Assembly (NCBI GenBank): GCA_024682835.1
Contig: JAIKYU010000112.1
Location: 1 to 34,115 of the forward strand
Length of the DNA stretch: 34,115 nucleotides
Direction of reading: 5' to 3'
From: Lachnospiraceae bacterium
Lineage (GTDB): Bacteria > Bacillota > Clostridia > Lachnospirales > Lachnospiraceae
The position numbers and the translations under genes are program-made. Shown one piece after another: positions 13,674 through 22,461 of this stretch. Each line of letters opens with the position of its first letter. The first letter of the stretch is position 1. The notes beneath the pieces were generated by a model, which saw only the letters and a program-made list of their open reading frames with translations, was not told the origin of the DNA and did no database searches.

Positions 13674-16600
13674 GTGGACAAATACGAATATAAGCTCAGG
13701 GCGGATGAAATCAAAGTGCTGATCGGCGAGGGCCGATATGCCGAAGCAGCGCAGATCGCCGACACCATCGATTGGAAAAAGGTCAAAAGCGTGCGGATGC
13801 TCTGCACCATCAGCGACCTGTATAAAATCAACCGCCGCTACGAAGAGAGCCGGGAGATCCTTCTGATCGCCAACAGCCGCTACCCGGACGGACGCTACAT
13901 CATCTATTCCCTCTGTGAGCTTTCCATCAAATTACAGGACATCATCCGCGCAACCGAATACTTCAAGGAATTCGTGCGCGTTGCCCCCCACAACACCAGC
14001 CGGTACATTCTGCAGTACAAGCTCTATGTCGCGCAGGATGTCAGCCTGGAGGAGCGCATCGCCGTTCTTCAGGAATTCAAAAAACACGACTACCGCGAAA
14101 AGTGGGGCTATGAACTCGCCTATCTCTACCATCGCGTGGGTCTTGCGACCGAGTGTGTGGAGGAGTGCGACGAGCTCTTCCTCTGGTTCGGCGGCGGACG
14201 CTTCGTCATCAAGGCCATGGAGCTCAAGGCGCTCCACGAAAAGCTGTCCCCGGAACAGCAGCGCGTCTATGACCGCTATCGGGCGGACAGCGGAGAGATC
14301 GTCGAGCGGCCTTCCCAGGACGGCGCGCCCTACGACAACGAACGTGACGAAATGGGACACGACGAGGAGGAACAGAAGGAGCCGGAGGACGGCGAATTCC
14401 ACGTCAAGACCGTCGATCTCGGCCAGTACAACACCATCAATTTACAGCAGGTCATTGCGGACAGCCTGAAGGAGCTGCAGAAAAAGCCGGCGCCGCCGGT
14501 GCCCCAGGAAACCAGGGTCATGGAGCCCGTTGAAAGACCGGAAAAGCCGATGCTTGACAGCACTGCGGACACCGGGATCCTCGGCATCACCGAGGAGGAC
14601 CTCAACGCCTATGAGGAGAACGCGGAGGAGCCGCTGCAGGAAACCAGGGTGTTCAAACCGGTTTCACAGGAGGCGGAATCCTCTGCGGATCGGGAGTCTG
14701 CAACAGATCGGGAGTCCGTGTCAGACCGGGAGTCCTCCGCGGAACAGCCTTCTGCGGCCGGGGAGCCGGACGGCGCCGGTCAGGATATGGACAGCAGCGA
14801 TGACGTCAGCCGCACCCTCGAACAGACCGCGGCCAGCATCGCCACGGATGATACGGTATGGATGCCCGGCTTCAATGAGATTGCCCGGTATGCGCAGCAG
14901 CAGGGGATCGTTCAGCCGGAGGTCACCGCGCGCACGATTGCGCAGGCCACCGGAGAGATCCCGATGGCGGAGCAGATCGTTGAAAACGCGCTGCGGGAGC
15001 CCGTCCGGGAGCCGGTTCCGGAGATGACGGTCGAGCCTGAACCCGAGCCTTTGGCCGCCCTTCCTGCGGAGAAAGACGAAGCGGTCACCGCGCCGGAGAA
15101 GGCACAGGGACAGATGAAGGAGCTCACTGCGTCCGTTCCGGCAGAGGATGTCCGGGAGCAGAAAGAGCCGGCTGAAAAAGAGTCAGCCGCTCCCACACCG
15201 GAAAAACGGCTGGTGGACGAGCTCAGGACCGAGGTCGGCGAAGCGCGGGATGAAATGCGCAGACTCCGTGCGGCTGAGCGCCGGGCGGAGATCCAGAGCC
15301 GTGAAAAGAGCGGCAGGATGCGGGAGGTGTCAAGCGACACGCGCAGGCTCGGACAGACCAGGGAATATGTTCCCATCACCCGCATGGACAAGGCGGTGGA
15401 GGCCGCGCTCGGCAGAGACGCAGACGAAAACGGACAGCCAGTGCAGTCGATGACCGCACGCGAAGCGATCATGCAGGTAAGCAGGGACGCTAAACAGGCA
15501 GAGAACCGGAATGTGATCCGGCCGACCCGCAAAAGCGACGAAAGCGGTTATGACCGGCTGCTGGCGGAGTCGCCGGACGGTCAGATCTCCATGGCCATGG
15601 ATGAAAAAGAGGTACTCGAGCGTCAGATCACCGGCCAGATCAGCATCGGCGATTTTCTGACGGGTTGGGAAGCCTATAAAAAGGAACAGCAGCGACTCCG
15701 GATGGAGAGCGTCAAGGAGTACGTGCGGCAGAACACCGGCGAAATCTTCCGCGTCTATGAGGAAAGAAGACAGATGGAGGCAGCGCTGGAAAAGGGAGCT
15801 GCAGACGGCGGACCGGCTGCTTTGACGGAAGAACCGGAAGGAAAGCTCCCGGCAGGGCCTGATCTGAAAGCCATGGCGAGTGCGGCCGTTCCCGTGACCG
15901 CGTCGGAGAGTGCGTCCGCTCCTGCGATAACACCGGAGAATGCGACCGCCCCTGCGGCGGCACCAGAAAGTGAGCCCGTTCCTTCGGCGGCACCAGAAAG
16001 TGAGCCCGTTCCTTCGGCGACGTCTGAGAGTGAGCCGGTTCCTTCGGACGCGCCGGTGAATGAGCCTGTCGCTTCCGCTGTACCGGCGGATGCAGCCGTT
16101 CCCCCGGCCACGCCGGAGAAGATCGCGCACCAGCTCGCGGTACTGGAGGGAAAGATTTCACCGGACACCCCGGTGGAGGCGCCGACCAGAGAGGCCGATG
16201 ACCGGGCGCTTGACAGCGCGGATGCAGCCGGTCCGCAGCCCGATGCGGAGACCGTGCAGGATGCCGTGCAGACGGATCAGGGCGCAGGTGCGGACGCTCA
16301 AACGGGCACAACCCCGGAATCCGGTGCGGCAGTGTCTGCGGGCGGGGAAGAGGAGAGCGAGGAAGCCTCCGGCGAGGACGATCATGTGCTCCGTGTCATG
16401 ACCGCCGAGGAAAAAGAACTCTTCGGCCCGTATATCCATAAAAAGCGCTCCCGCAAACAGATCGTGGATGCCATTGATTCGCTGAGCATGGCCGCGTATG
16501 CGGGCAATGTGATCATCACCGGTGAGGAGGGTGCCGGAACCATCAACCTCGCAAAGGGTCTGATCCGCTCGGTTCAGCTCTCCGATGCCAATTTCTCCGG

Positions 16601-17138
16601 TCAGATCGCCAAGATCTCCGGCCGCGCCATGAACCGCAAGCGTGTGGATGCCATCGTGGAGAAGCTGGCGGGGGGCGCCCTCATTATCCAGGGCGCCGGC
16701 AGCATGAACAACGAGACGACAGCGACCCTGCTCAAGGCTCTTCAGGCCGAAAACCTCGGCATCATCGTCATCCTGGAGGACACGAAGCGCGGCATCGAGA
16801 AATACCTGAAGAAGCATCCGGAGGTGAGCGAATGCTTCAACGTGCGGGTGGACGTCGAGGCGCTCGCCACCAAAGAACTGGTTTCCTATGCAAGACAGTA
16901 CGCACTTGACCGCGAGTTTTCCATGGATGAATTCGCAGTGCTGGCGCTTCACAAGCGCATCGACGAAATGCAGACCGCCGAGCACGAGGTGACCATCGCA
17001 GAGGTCCGGGAGATCGTGGATGAGGCGATCCGTCGATCCACCAGAAAAAATCCCGCGCATTTCTTTGATATTTTGCTGCAAAAGCGGTATGATGGAGAGG
17101 ACATGATCATTCTGCGGGAAAAGGATTTTCTGCGATAG
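13674..17138 (+). CDS. TPR-like protein with disordered linker and degenerate AAA+ domain
   Basis: The product is 1154 aa. Residues about 10-220 are helical repeats resembling tetratricopeptide repeats. Residues about 225-900 are acidic, Pro/Ala/Glu-rich and predicted disordered, with a 30-bp minisatellite (15900-16109). Residues about 915-1154 align by eye with SpoVK/CbbX-type AAA+ modules, including the small alpha-helical lid. However, the Walker A is G950-EEGAGT-956, with no catalytic Lys. The Walker B position reads ALIIQGAGS (1002-1010), lacking the Asp-Glu pair. It is therefore probably a non-hydrolysing scaffold. I choose GTG 13674: AGAGGAG is 6 nt upstream, and the longer frame from 13548 runs through the promoter. 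No signal peptide or membrane helix is seen. glgB follows after 52 bp. The function is unknown. Confidence 0.75.
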   Translation: MDKYEYKLRADEIKVLIGEGRYAEAAQIADTIDWKKVKSVRMLCTISDLYKINRRYEESREILLIANSRYPDGRYIIYSLCELSIKLQDIIRATEYFKEFVRVAPHNTSRYILQYKLYVAQDVSLEERIAVLQEFKKHDYREKWGYELAYLYHRVGLATECVEECDELFLWFGGGRFVIKAMELKALHEKLSPEQQRVYDRYRADSGEIVERPSQDGAPYDNERDEMGHDEEEQKEPEDGEFHVKTVDLGQYNTINLQQVIADSLKELQKKPAPPVPQETRVMEPVERPEKPMLDSTADTGILGITEEDLNAYEENAEEPLQETRVFKPVSQEAESSADRESATDRESVSDRESSAEQPSAAGEPDGAGQDMDSSDDVSRTLEQTAASIATDDTVWMPGFNEIARYAQQQGIVQPEVTARTIAQATGEIPMAEQIVENALREPVREPVPEMTVEPEPEPLAALPAEKDEAVTAPEKAQGQMKELTASVPAEDVREQKEPAEKESAAPTPEKRLVDELRTEVGEARDEMRRLRAAERRAEIQSREKSGRMREVSSDTRRLGQTREYVPITRMDKAVEAALGRDADENGQPVQSMTAREAIMQVSRDAKQAENRNVIRPTRKSDESGYDRLLAESPDGQISMAMDEKEVLERQITGQISIGDFLTGWEAYKKEQQRLRMESVKEYVRQNTGEIFRVYEERRQMEAALEKGAADGGPAALTEEPEGKLPAGPDLKAMASAAVPVTASESASAPAITPENATAPAAAPESEPVPSAAPESEPVPSATSESEPVPSDAPVNEPVASAVPADAAVPPATPEKIAHQLAVLEGKISPDTPVEAPTREADDRALDSADAAGPQPDAETVQDAVQTDQGAGADAQTGTTPESGAAVSAGGEEESEEASGEDDHVLRVMTAEEKELFGPYIHKKRSRKQIVDAIDSLSMAAYAGNVIITGEEGAGTINLAKGLIRSVQLSDANFSGQIAKISGRAMNRKRVDAIVEKLAGGALIIQGAGSMNNETTATLLKALQAENLGIIVILEDTKRGIEKYLKKHPEVSECFNVRVDVEALATKELVSYARQYALDREFSMDEFAVLALHKRIDEMQTAEHEVTIAEVREIVDEAIRRSTRKNPAHFFDILLQKRYDGEDMIILREKDFLR
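14688..14741 (+). repeat. Short in-frame 18-bp tandem repeat
   Basis: Three 18-bp units of the type GATCGGGAGTCnnn encode a repeated DRES(x)(x) hexapeptide in the disordered linker of the pseudo-AAA+ protein. Confidence 0.7.
15900..16109 (+). repeat. In-frame 30-bp minisatellite, seven units
   Basis: Seven 30-bp units encode decapeptides of the type APESEPVPSA. Units 15961-15990 and 15991-16020 differ only at their last base. The units on either side are progressively diverged. The length keeps the reading frame, so copy number can vary without breaking the gene. Confidence 0.85.
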
Positions 17139-17190
17139 ACGGGGGCTGATACGTCGGTGCCTGTCTCCCGTACACGGAAAGGAGCATTCG

Positions 17191-19185
17191 ATGGCGGCAG
17201 AGCAAGTGTTTATTTCTCAGGATGACGAATACCTCTTCGGTCAGGGCACGCATTACGACATCTACAAGAAGCTCGGCGCACATCCCTCTGTAGAAAAAGG
17301 AAAAAATGGCATTTTCTTCGCTGTCTGGGCACCGAATGCCGCAAGCGTCCATGTCGTCGGCGATTTCAACGGCTGGAGCGACACCATGCACCCGATGCAC
17401 AGGCAGGGGGAGATCGGCATCTTCAGCCTGTTCATCCCGGATCTGGGCGTCGGCGAGCTGTATAAATTCCTGATCACGACCCCCACCGGCGAACGGCTCT
17501 ATAAGGCGGATCCGTATGCCAACTGGGCGGAGCTGAGACCCGGCACCGCTTCCCGCACGGCGGATTTATCGAGCTTTAAGTGGTCGGACAGCAAGTGGTA
17601 CGACCAGTTTAAGGGCAAAGACATCTACGAGCAGCCCCTGGCCATCTACGAATGCCAGATCGGCTCCTGGATGAAGCATCCGGACGGCACGGAGGAGGGC
17701 TACTACAACTACCGCGAGTTTGCGGACCGCATCGTCAGCTACCTCACCGAGATGAAATACACGCACATCGAGCTGATGGGCATTGCGGAGCACCCCTTCG
17801 ACGGCTCCTGGGGCTACCAGGTCACGGGCTACTACGCCCCGACGGCCCGGTACGGCACGCCCGAGGATTTCATGTATCTGGTCAACACCCTGCACCGGCA
17901 CGGCATCGGCGTCATTCTCGACTGGGTGCCGGCGCATTTCTGCCCCGATGAGCACGGCCTGGCCCGCTTTGACGGCCAGTGCATCTACGAGCATCCCGAT
18001 CCGCGTAAGGGGGAGCATCCGGACTGGGGCACCAAGATCTTCAACTTCGAGAAAAACGAGGTCCGCAACTTCCTGATCGCCAACGCGCTCTTCTGGATCC
18101 GCGAATTCCATGTGGACGGTCTCCGGGTCGATGCGGTGGCCTCCATGCTTTATCTTGATTACGGCAAGCAGGCCGGTCAGTGGGTGCCGAACAAGGACGG
18201 CGGCAACGAAAACCTGGATGCCATCACCTTCTTCCAGCACCTCAACAGTGTCGTGCGCGGGACGTATCCGCAGATTCTCATGATCGCGGAGGAGTCGACG
18301 GCGTGGCCCAACATTTCCGGGCCCATCGGCGGCAGCGGCCTGGGCTTCACCTACAAGTGGAACATGGGCTGGATGCATGATTTTTGCGAATACATGAAGC
18401 TCGATCCCGTGATGCGGGGCGGCGCCCACCACATGTTGACCTTTGCCATGAGCTACAACGAGGCGGAGCACTACATTCTCCCGCTCTCCCATGATGAGGT
18501 CGTGCATCTCAAGTGCTCCATGCTGGAGAAGATGCCGGGCTTCGAGGTCGACAAGTACGCCAATCTCCGCGTGGGCTACACCTTCATGTTCGGACATGCG
18601 GGGAAAAAGCTCCTGTTCATGGGACAGGATTTTGCGCAGGAGCGGGAATGGAGCGAAACAAGAGAGCTGGACTGGTTCCTTCTGGACCGCGATCTCAACC
18701 GCGGCATGAAGGACTATGTCGGCGAGCTGCTTTCGATTTACCGCAGGTATCCGGCGATGTACCGGCATGACTGCGGCTTCGAGGGCTTTGCCTGGATCAA
18801 CGCGGACGACAAGGACCGCAGCGTCTACAGCTTCTACCGCCGGGATGAGACCGGCAAAAACAGCGTCCTGTTTGTCCTGAATTTCACGCCGATGGAATGG
18901 AAAGGCTATAAGACAGGCGTGCCGGTGGCTGGTGAGTATCGCCATATCCTGGACAGCGCGGAGCAGCGCTTCGGCGGCTTCGGCACGGGCATTCCGGCCA
19001 AAATCAAAGCCGTGCAGGAAAACTGCGACTACCTGGATTACTCCCTGACCATGGATCTGCCGCCCTACGCCGCCGAGGTCTTCCTCTTTGACGATCTGCC
19101 GGAGAAATCGACGGCCTCCGCGTCGGCAAAGAAGGGCGCGGCAAAGAAAAAGACGGCAAAGAAGAGCGCCGCATCGAAAAAATAA
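17191..19185 (+). CDS. glgB: 1,4-alpha-glucan branching enzyme
   Basis: This enzyme introduces alpha-1,6 branches into glycogen (GH13). It is 664 aa. An N-terminal CBM48-like domain (about 20-125, with DFNGW) is followed by the (beta/alpha)8 barrel. Catalytic residues are the nucleophile D314 (GLRVDA), the acid/base E367 (IAEEST) and D435 (LSHDE). The C-terminal beta domain ends in the AEVFLFDD segment. The last approximately 25 residues are an unusual Lys/Ala/Ser tail with repeated AKK units, like a nucleic-acid- or polyanion-binding extension. ATG 17191 has AAAGGAG 7 nt upstream. No other glg gene is adjacent. A strong terminator follows (19241-19279). Confidence 0.95.
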   Translation: MAAEQVFISQDDEYLFGQGTHYDIYKKLGAHPSVEKGKNGIFFAVWAPNAASVHVVGDFNGWSDTMHPMHRQGEIGIFSLFIPDLGVGELYKFLITTPTGERLYKADPYANWAELRPGTASRTADLSSFKWSDSKWYDQFKGKDIYEQPLAIYECQIGSWMKHPDGTEEGYYNYREFADRIVSYLTEMKYTHIELMGIAEHPFDGSWGYQVTGYYAPTARYGTPEDFMYLVNTLHRHGIGVILDWVPAHFCPDEHGLARFDGQCIYEHPDPRKGEHPDWGTKIFNFEKNEVRNFLIANALFWIREFHVDGLRVDAVASMLYLDYGKQAGQWVPNKDGGNENLDAITFFQHLNSVVRGTYPQILMIAEESTAWPNISGPIGGSGLGFTYKWNMGWMHDFCEYMKLDPVMRGGAHHMLTFAMSYNEAEHYILPLSHDEVVHLKCSMLEKMPGFEVDKYANLRVGYTFMFGHAGKKLLFMGQDFAQEREWSETRELDWFLLDRDLNRGMKDYVGELLSIYRRYPAMYRHDCGFEGFAWINADDKDRSVYSFYRRDETGKNSVLFVLNFTPMEWKGYKTGVPVAGEYRHILDSAEQRFGGFGTGIPAKIKAVQENCDYLDYSLTMDLPPYAAEVFLFDDLPEKSTASASAKKGAAKKKTAKKSAASKK

Positions 19186-19213
19186 CCCCCGGAAATCTGA
19201 CAAAAGACGGGGT

Positions 19214-19240
19214 TAAGAATTCCCGGGCACAAGCCGAAAT
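19214..19240 (+). promoter_or_regulatory. Sigma-28 (SigD/FliA)-type promoter of the flagellin operon
   Basis: TAAG (19214-19217) and GCCGAAAT (19233-19240) are separated by exactly 15 bp. Against the known consensus TAAA-N15-GCCGATAT this is 3 of 4 and 7 of 8. The predicted start, about 19247, lies inside the left arm of the glgB terminator. It is the only flagellar-type promoter I find upstream of the flagellin gene. Confidence 0.65.
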
Positions 19241-19279
19241 AGAATGTGACAGGCACGGATGCCGTCACATTCTTTTTTT
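19241..19279 (+). terminator. Rho-independent terminator of glgB
   Basis: AGAATGTGAC (19241-19250) pairs perfectly with GTCACATTCT (19264-19273), and an inner GGCA-CGGA-TGCC adds four pairs. A run of T ends at 19279. It overlaps the start region of the sigma-28 promoter. Confidence 0.9.
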
Positions 19280-19372
19280 CGCAGGGACGCGGCAGAAAAA
19301 GCGGGCAGCCGTATGAAACAGCTGTCTGCCGGCAACGGGAAAGACGGACACGCGCGAACCGGAGGGCGAAGA

Positions 19373-22300
19373 ATGAACCTGAATATAGACGAGCAGATGA
19401 TGGGCATCCGGCATCCGGGACAGATGACAGGGCATCCTTCGCCCCTGTCTTCTTTTGCTGTCTCGCACGGCGCGGGAGCCGGCACCGGCAGAATTCAGGA
19501 TGTCATTTCGGTCGATCTGACATCCGGCACCCGTGGGACGGACGCCTATGCCGGGAAGAAGAGCGATCTGGCGGGCGCCTCAGCACAGGGCGGCGAAAAG
19601 GACCGGGCCGCGGAGCTCAATGCGATGATTGTTCTTTCCCACACCCTCTCCGGCGAGGATTACGCGCGGGCCATGGAGGACGGCTACCAGCCCGGCGAGA
19701 GCGGCAGCGGGGAGACCGTCACCATCATGGACAGGATCAAAACCGCCCTGCTGCAGTCAGGAAACGAAGTGGCGGGCTTCACGGATGATATCGATCCGGA
19801 CAAGCTGGCAAAAATCACCGGATCGGACGCCTATGCGTCCGCCCTGGCCAGGAGCTTTTCGGAGAACGATCTCCCGGCGGACGACGGATTGATCAAAGAG
19901 GCGTCGGATGCGATGAAGCAGGCGCAGACGCTCACGCAGCCGGATGATGCGGCGGTGAAATACATGGTTGAAAACCGCATGGATCCGACCATCCGGAATT
20001 TCTATCTGGCAGAGAGCGCGACAAACGGCGCAAATGTGTCAGCGACCGGCTTCTATGCCCAGGAGGGCGGATATCTGGCCAGAAAGGCGGATGAGCCGGA
20101 TTTTGAAAAGCTGGAGAGCCAGATCGATGCCGTGGTGGAGCGCGCGGGCTATACCACGGAGGAAGCGGGAGAGGAAGCCCGCTGGATCGTGGCCAATGAC
20201 CTGCCGCTGGAGGAGGAAAACCTGAACCGCGTCATGGACATCACGCGCACAGCCTTTCCCGTGGAGGTGCAGACGGCGGCGGACGCGGCGGCTTCTGCTC
20301 TGGCAGACGGCAAAGCGGCGCTTGACGGAAACCTTTCCGATCCCGTGAGCGCAAACCGCAGGGCGGCCCTTCTCATGCAGAGGGAGGAGCTTGAGGAAGC
20401 GCGGCTGTACATGTCGGCAGAGGTCAACAGACGGCTTCTGGACAAGGGAATCTCCATCGACACCCTGCCGATGGAGCAGCTGATTGAAGAATTAAAGACG
20501 GCGCGGGAGGAAATCGCCGGAGAGTGGTTTCCCGGGGTCGCGGAAGAATCCGATCAAGGCCGCGTAACGGCTGTGGAAAAATATGATCTCTTCGGGAGCA
20601 CCCTCGCACAGACGGCGGTGATCCGGCATGCGCCCATCGCGTTTGTCGGCGCGGAGCAGGAGCTTCTTAAGACCGGCACACTGACAGAGCTTGCGGCACG
20701 GGCAGGGGAATTTACGGCAGACCATACGCCCAAAACCGCGGACGAAGGACGTTCCGCTGCCGCAGACGCATCGGGGGCGAAGCAGTCCCTGCGCTTTGCC
20801 GAAGCAGCGCAGACCTATGAGGCGGTGGGCACGCAGGTGCGTGCGGATCTGGGCGACAGCATCCGGAAGGCCTTCGGCAACGTGGATGACATCCTGCGGG
20901 GGCTCGATCTGGAGACCTCGGCGGACAATGAGCGGGCGGTTCGGATTCTCGGCTACAACCGGATGGAGATCACGCAGGCGTCCGTGGAGGAGATCCGGGC
21001 ACAGGATGCGAAGCTGCGCGACGTGACGGAACGTCTGAAGCCGGGCGCGGTGCTCTCCATGATCCGGGATGGGGTCAATCCCCTGAAGCTGACGCTGGAC
21101 GAGTTGAAGCAGGAACTGGACGAACGGGGAGAGCAGGGCGATACCCCGGCGGAAAAATATGCGAAATTTCTCTGGAAGCTGGAGAAAAACGGGGAGGTCA
21201 CGGAGGAAGAGCGCACAAGCTACATCGGGATCTACCGTCTGTTTCACACCCTGAAAAAAACGGATCACGCGGCGATCGGAACCCTGTTGAATGAAGGAGC
21301 GCAGATGACCATCGGCAATCTCCTTTCGGCCACGCGCTCCGCAAAGACAGCCGCGCGCGGGATGGATGCGCGGGTGGACGACAGCTTCGGCGGGATGGAC
21401 GGCAGCTACAAAACACCCTCCATCTCGGCACAGATCGAGACGGCCTTTTCCTACTACCGCGCGAAAGCGGACAGTGTCTATGAGCATCTGGACGCGGACC
21501 GGCTGGCTGAGGCAAAGCCCACGGAGGAGACGACTCTCCCTGCACTGGCCGAGGCACTGGAGGAGCAGGCACAGTCCGAAAGCGGCACGGATCGTGCCTT
21601 TGCCCGGGTACGGGCGCGTCAGATCAGGGAGCAGCTCTCTGGAGAGGCCGCGGAGCGCGCAGCACAGGAGCTTAAGGAGAACGAGCTTCCCGTGACGCCG
21701 CACATGGTGGAGGCCATGCGCGCTCTGCAGAAAAGCCGCAGAAGAACCGACAGCGTCTGGGATGCGCTGGAGAAACTGAACGGGAGAAACGGACGCGGTG
21801 AACGCATCGCGGATGAGAAGACCCTGACAGCCGCGATGGAGACCATAGAGGATGCGCTCTCGGACGGCGCGCATTTTGAGGAAGTCTACAAGGACAAGAC
21901 GCAGGAGATGGCGGAGGATCTGGATCACATGATGGAGGAGACGGAGACGACCATCGACCTGCAGACCATGATTCTTGCGAAACGGCAGCTCACCGTGGCA
22001 TGCGCACAGGCAGACCGCGGAAGCTTCGATATTCCCGTGGAGCTTGACGGTGAGCGGGTCAATCTTCATGTGAGCATACGGGAGAGCAGGGAGGAGGGAT
22101 CCACCGTGACCGCACAGCTTCCGACCGCCGATCACGGGGTGCTGACCCTTTCTCTCGGAATGGCAAAGGGGCAGGTCACAGGCATGCTCAACACCAGCGA
22201 AAACCGCTACCCGGAGGCGGACGCTTTTGTCACAGGGGTAAGAGACCGTTTCACGGAGGCAGCGGCAACGCTCACGGAGGGCGGGATCGGCGAGATCAGC

Positions 22301-22429
22301 CTTCTGTTTGGCGCCCTGCCGGGGCGCGAGATGCAGGCGAAGCCGGTGGAGACCATGGACGGATCGCTCTGCTTTAGGCTGGCACGGACATTTGTTGAGG
22401 CGGCGGCACAAAGCCTGTACGCAGTATAA
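19373..22429 (+). CDS. Large flagellar-operon protein of unknown function (DUF6240-like)
   Basis: The product is 1018 aa, soluble, helical and rich in Ala, Glu and Asp, without signal peptide or membrane helix. The last approximately 140 residues have a small beta domain (IPVELDGERVNLHVSI, then LSLGMAKGQVTGML) and an ending that resemble the C-terminal domain of the flagellar hook-length protein FliK. From memory, proteins of this kind in Lachnospiraceae flagellar loci carry the label DUF6240, which I cannot verify here. ATG 19373 is the start because GGAGGG lies 6 nt upstream; the frame is open to 19259 but would start within the terminator. It lies 32 bp before flagellin, under the sigma-28 promoter. 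A late flagellar export, length-control or cap role is inference. Confidence 0.65.
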   Translation: MNLNIDEQMMGIRHPGQMTGHPSPLSSFAVSHGAGAGTGRIQDVISVDLTSGTRGTDAYAGKKSDLAGASAQGGEKDRAAELNAMIVLSHTLSGEDYARAMEDGYQPGESGSGETVTIMDRIKTALLQSGNEVAGFTDDIDPDKLAKITGSDAYASALARSFSENDLPADDGLIKEASDAMKQAQTLTQPDDAAVKYMVENRMDPTIRNFYLAESATNGANVSATGFYAQEGGYLARKADEPDFEKLESQIDAVVERAGYTTEEAGEEARWIVANDLPLEEENLNRVMDITRTAFPVEVQTAADAAASALADGKAALDGNLSDPVSANRRAALLMQREELEEARLYMSAEVNRRLLDKGISIDTLPMEQLIEELKTAREEIAGEWFPGVAEESDQGRVTAVEKYDLFGSTLAQTAVIRHAPIAFVGAEQELLKTGTLTELAARAGEFTADHTPKTADEGRSAAADASGAKQSLRFAEAAQTYEAVGTQVRADLGDSIRKAFGNVDDILRGLDLETSADNERAVRILGYNRMEITQASVEEIRAQDAKLRDVTERLKPGAVLSMIRDGVNPLKLTLDELKQELDERGEQGDTPAEKYAKFLWKLEKNGEVTEEERTSYIGIYRLFHTLKKTDHAAIGTLLNEGAQMTIGNLLSATRSAKTAARGMDARVDDSFGGMDGSYKTPSISAQIETAFSYYRAKADSVYEHLDADRLAEAKPTEETTLPALAEALEEQAQSESGTDRAFARVRARQIREQLSGEAAERAAQELKENELPVTPHMVEAMRALQKSRRRTDSVWDALEKLNGRNGRGERIADEKTLTAAMETIEDALSDGAHFEEVYKDKTQEMAEDLDHMMEETETTIDLQTMILAKRQLTVACAQADRGSFDIPVELDGERVNLHVSIRESREEGSTVTAQLPTADHGVLTLSLGMAKGQVTGMLNTSENRYPEADAFVTGVRDRFTEAAATLTEGGIGEISLLFGALPGREMQAKPVETMDGSLCFRLARTFVEAAAQSLYAV

Positions 22430-22461
22430 GAGCACCGATCGCACGGAAAAAGGAGGTCAAG

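Noticed and set aside
15900..16109. Assembly artefact as the source of the 30-bp repeats
   Set aside because: Outer units are clearly diverged and the frame stays open, which indicates a genuine minisatellite.
22430..22461. A separate sigma-28 promoter directly before flagellin
   Set aside because: ACCGAT is present at about 22434, but no TAAA-like element lies 15 bp upstream. The gap is only 32 bp, so flagellin is read with the upstream gene.
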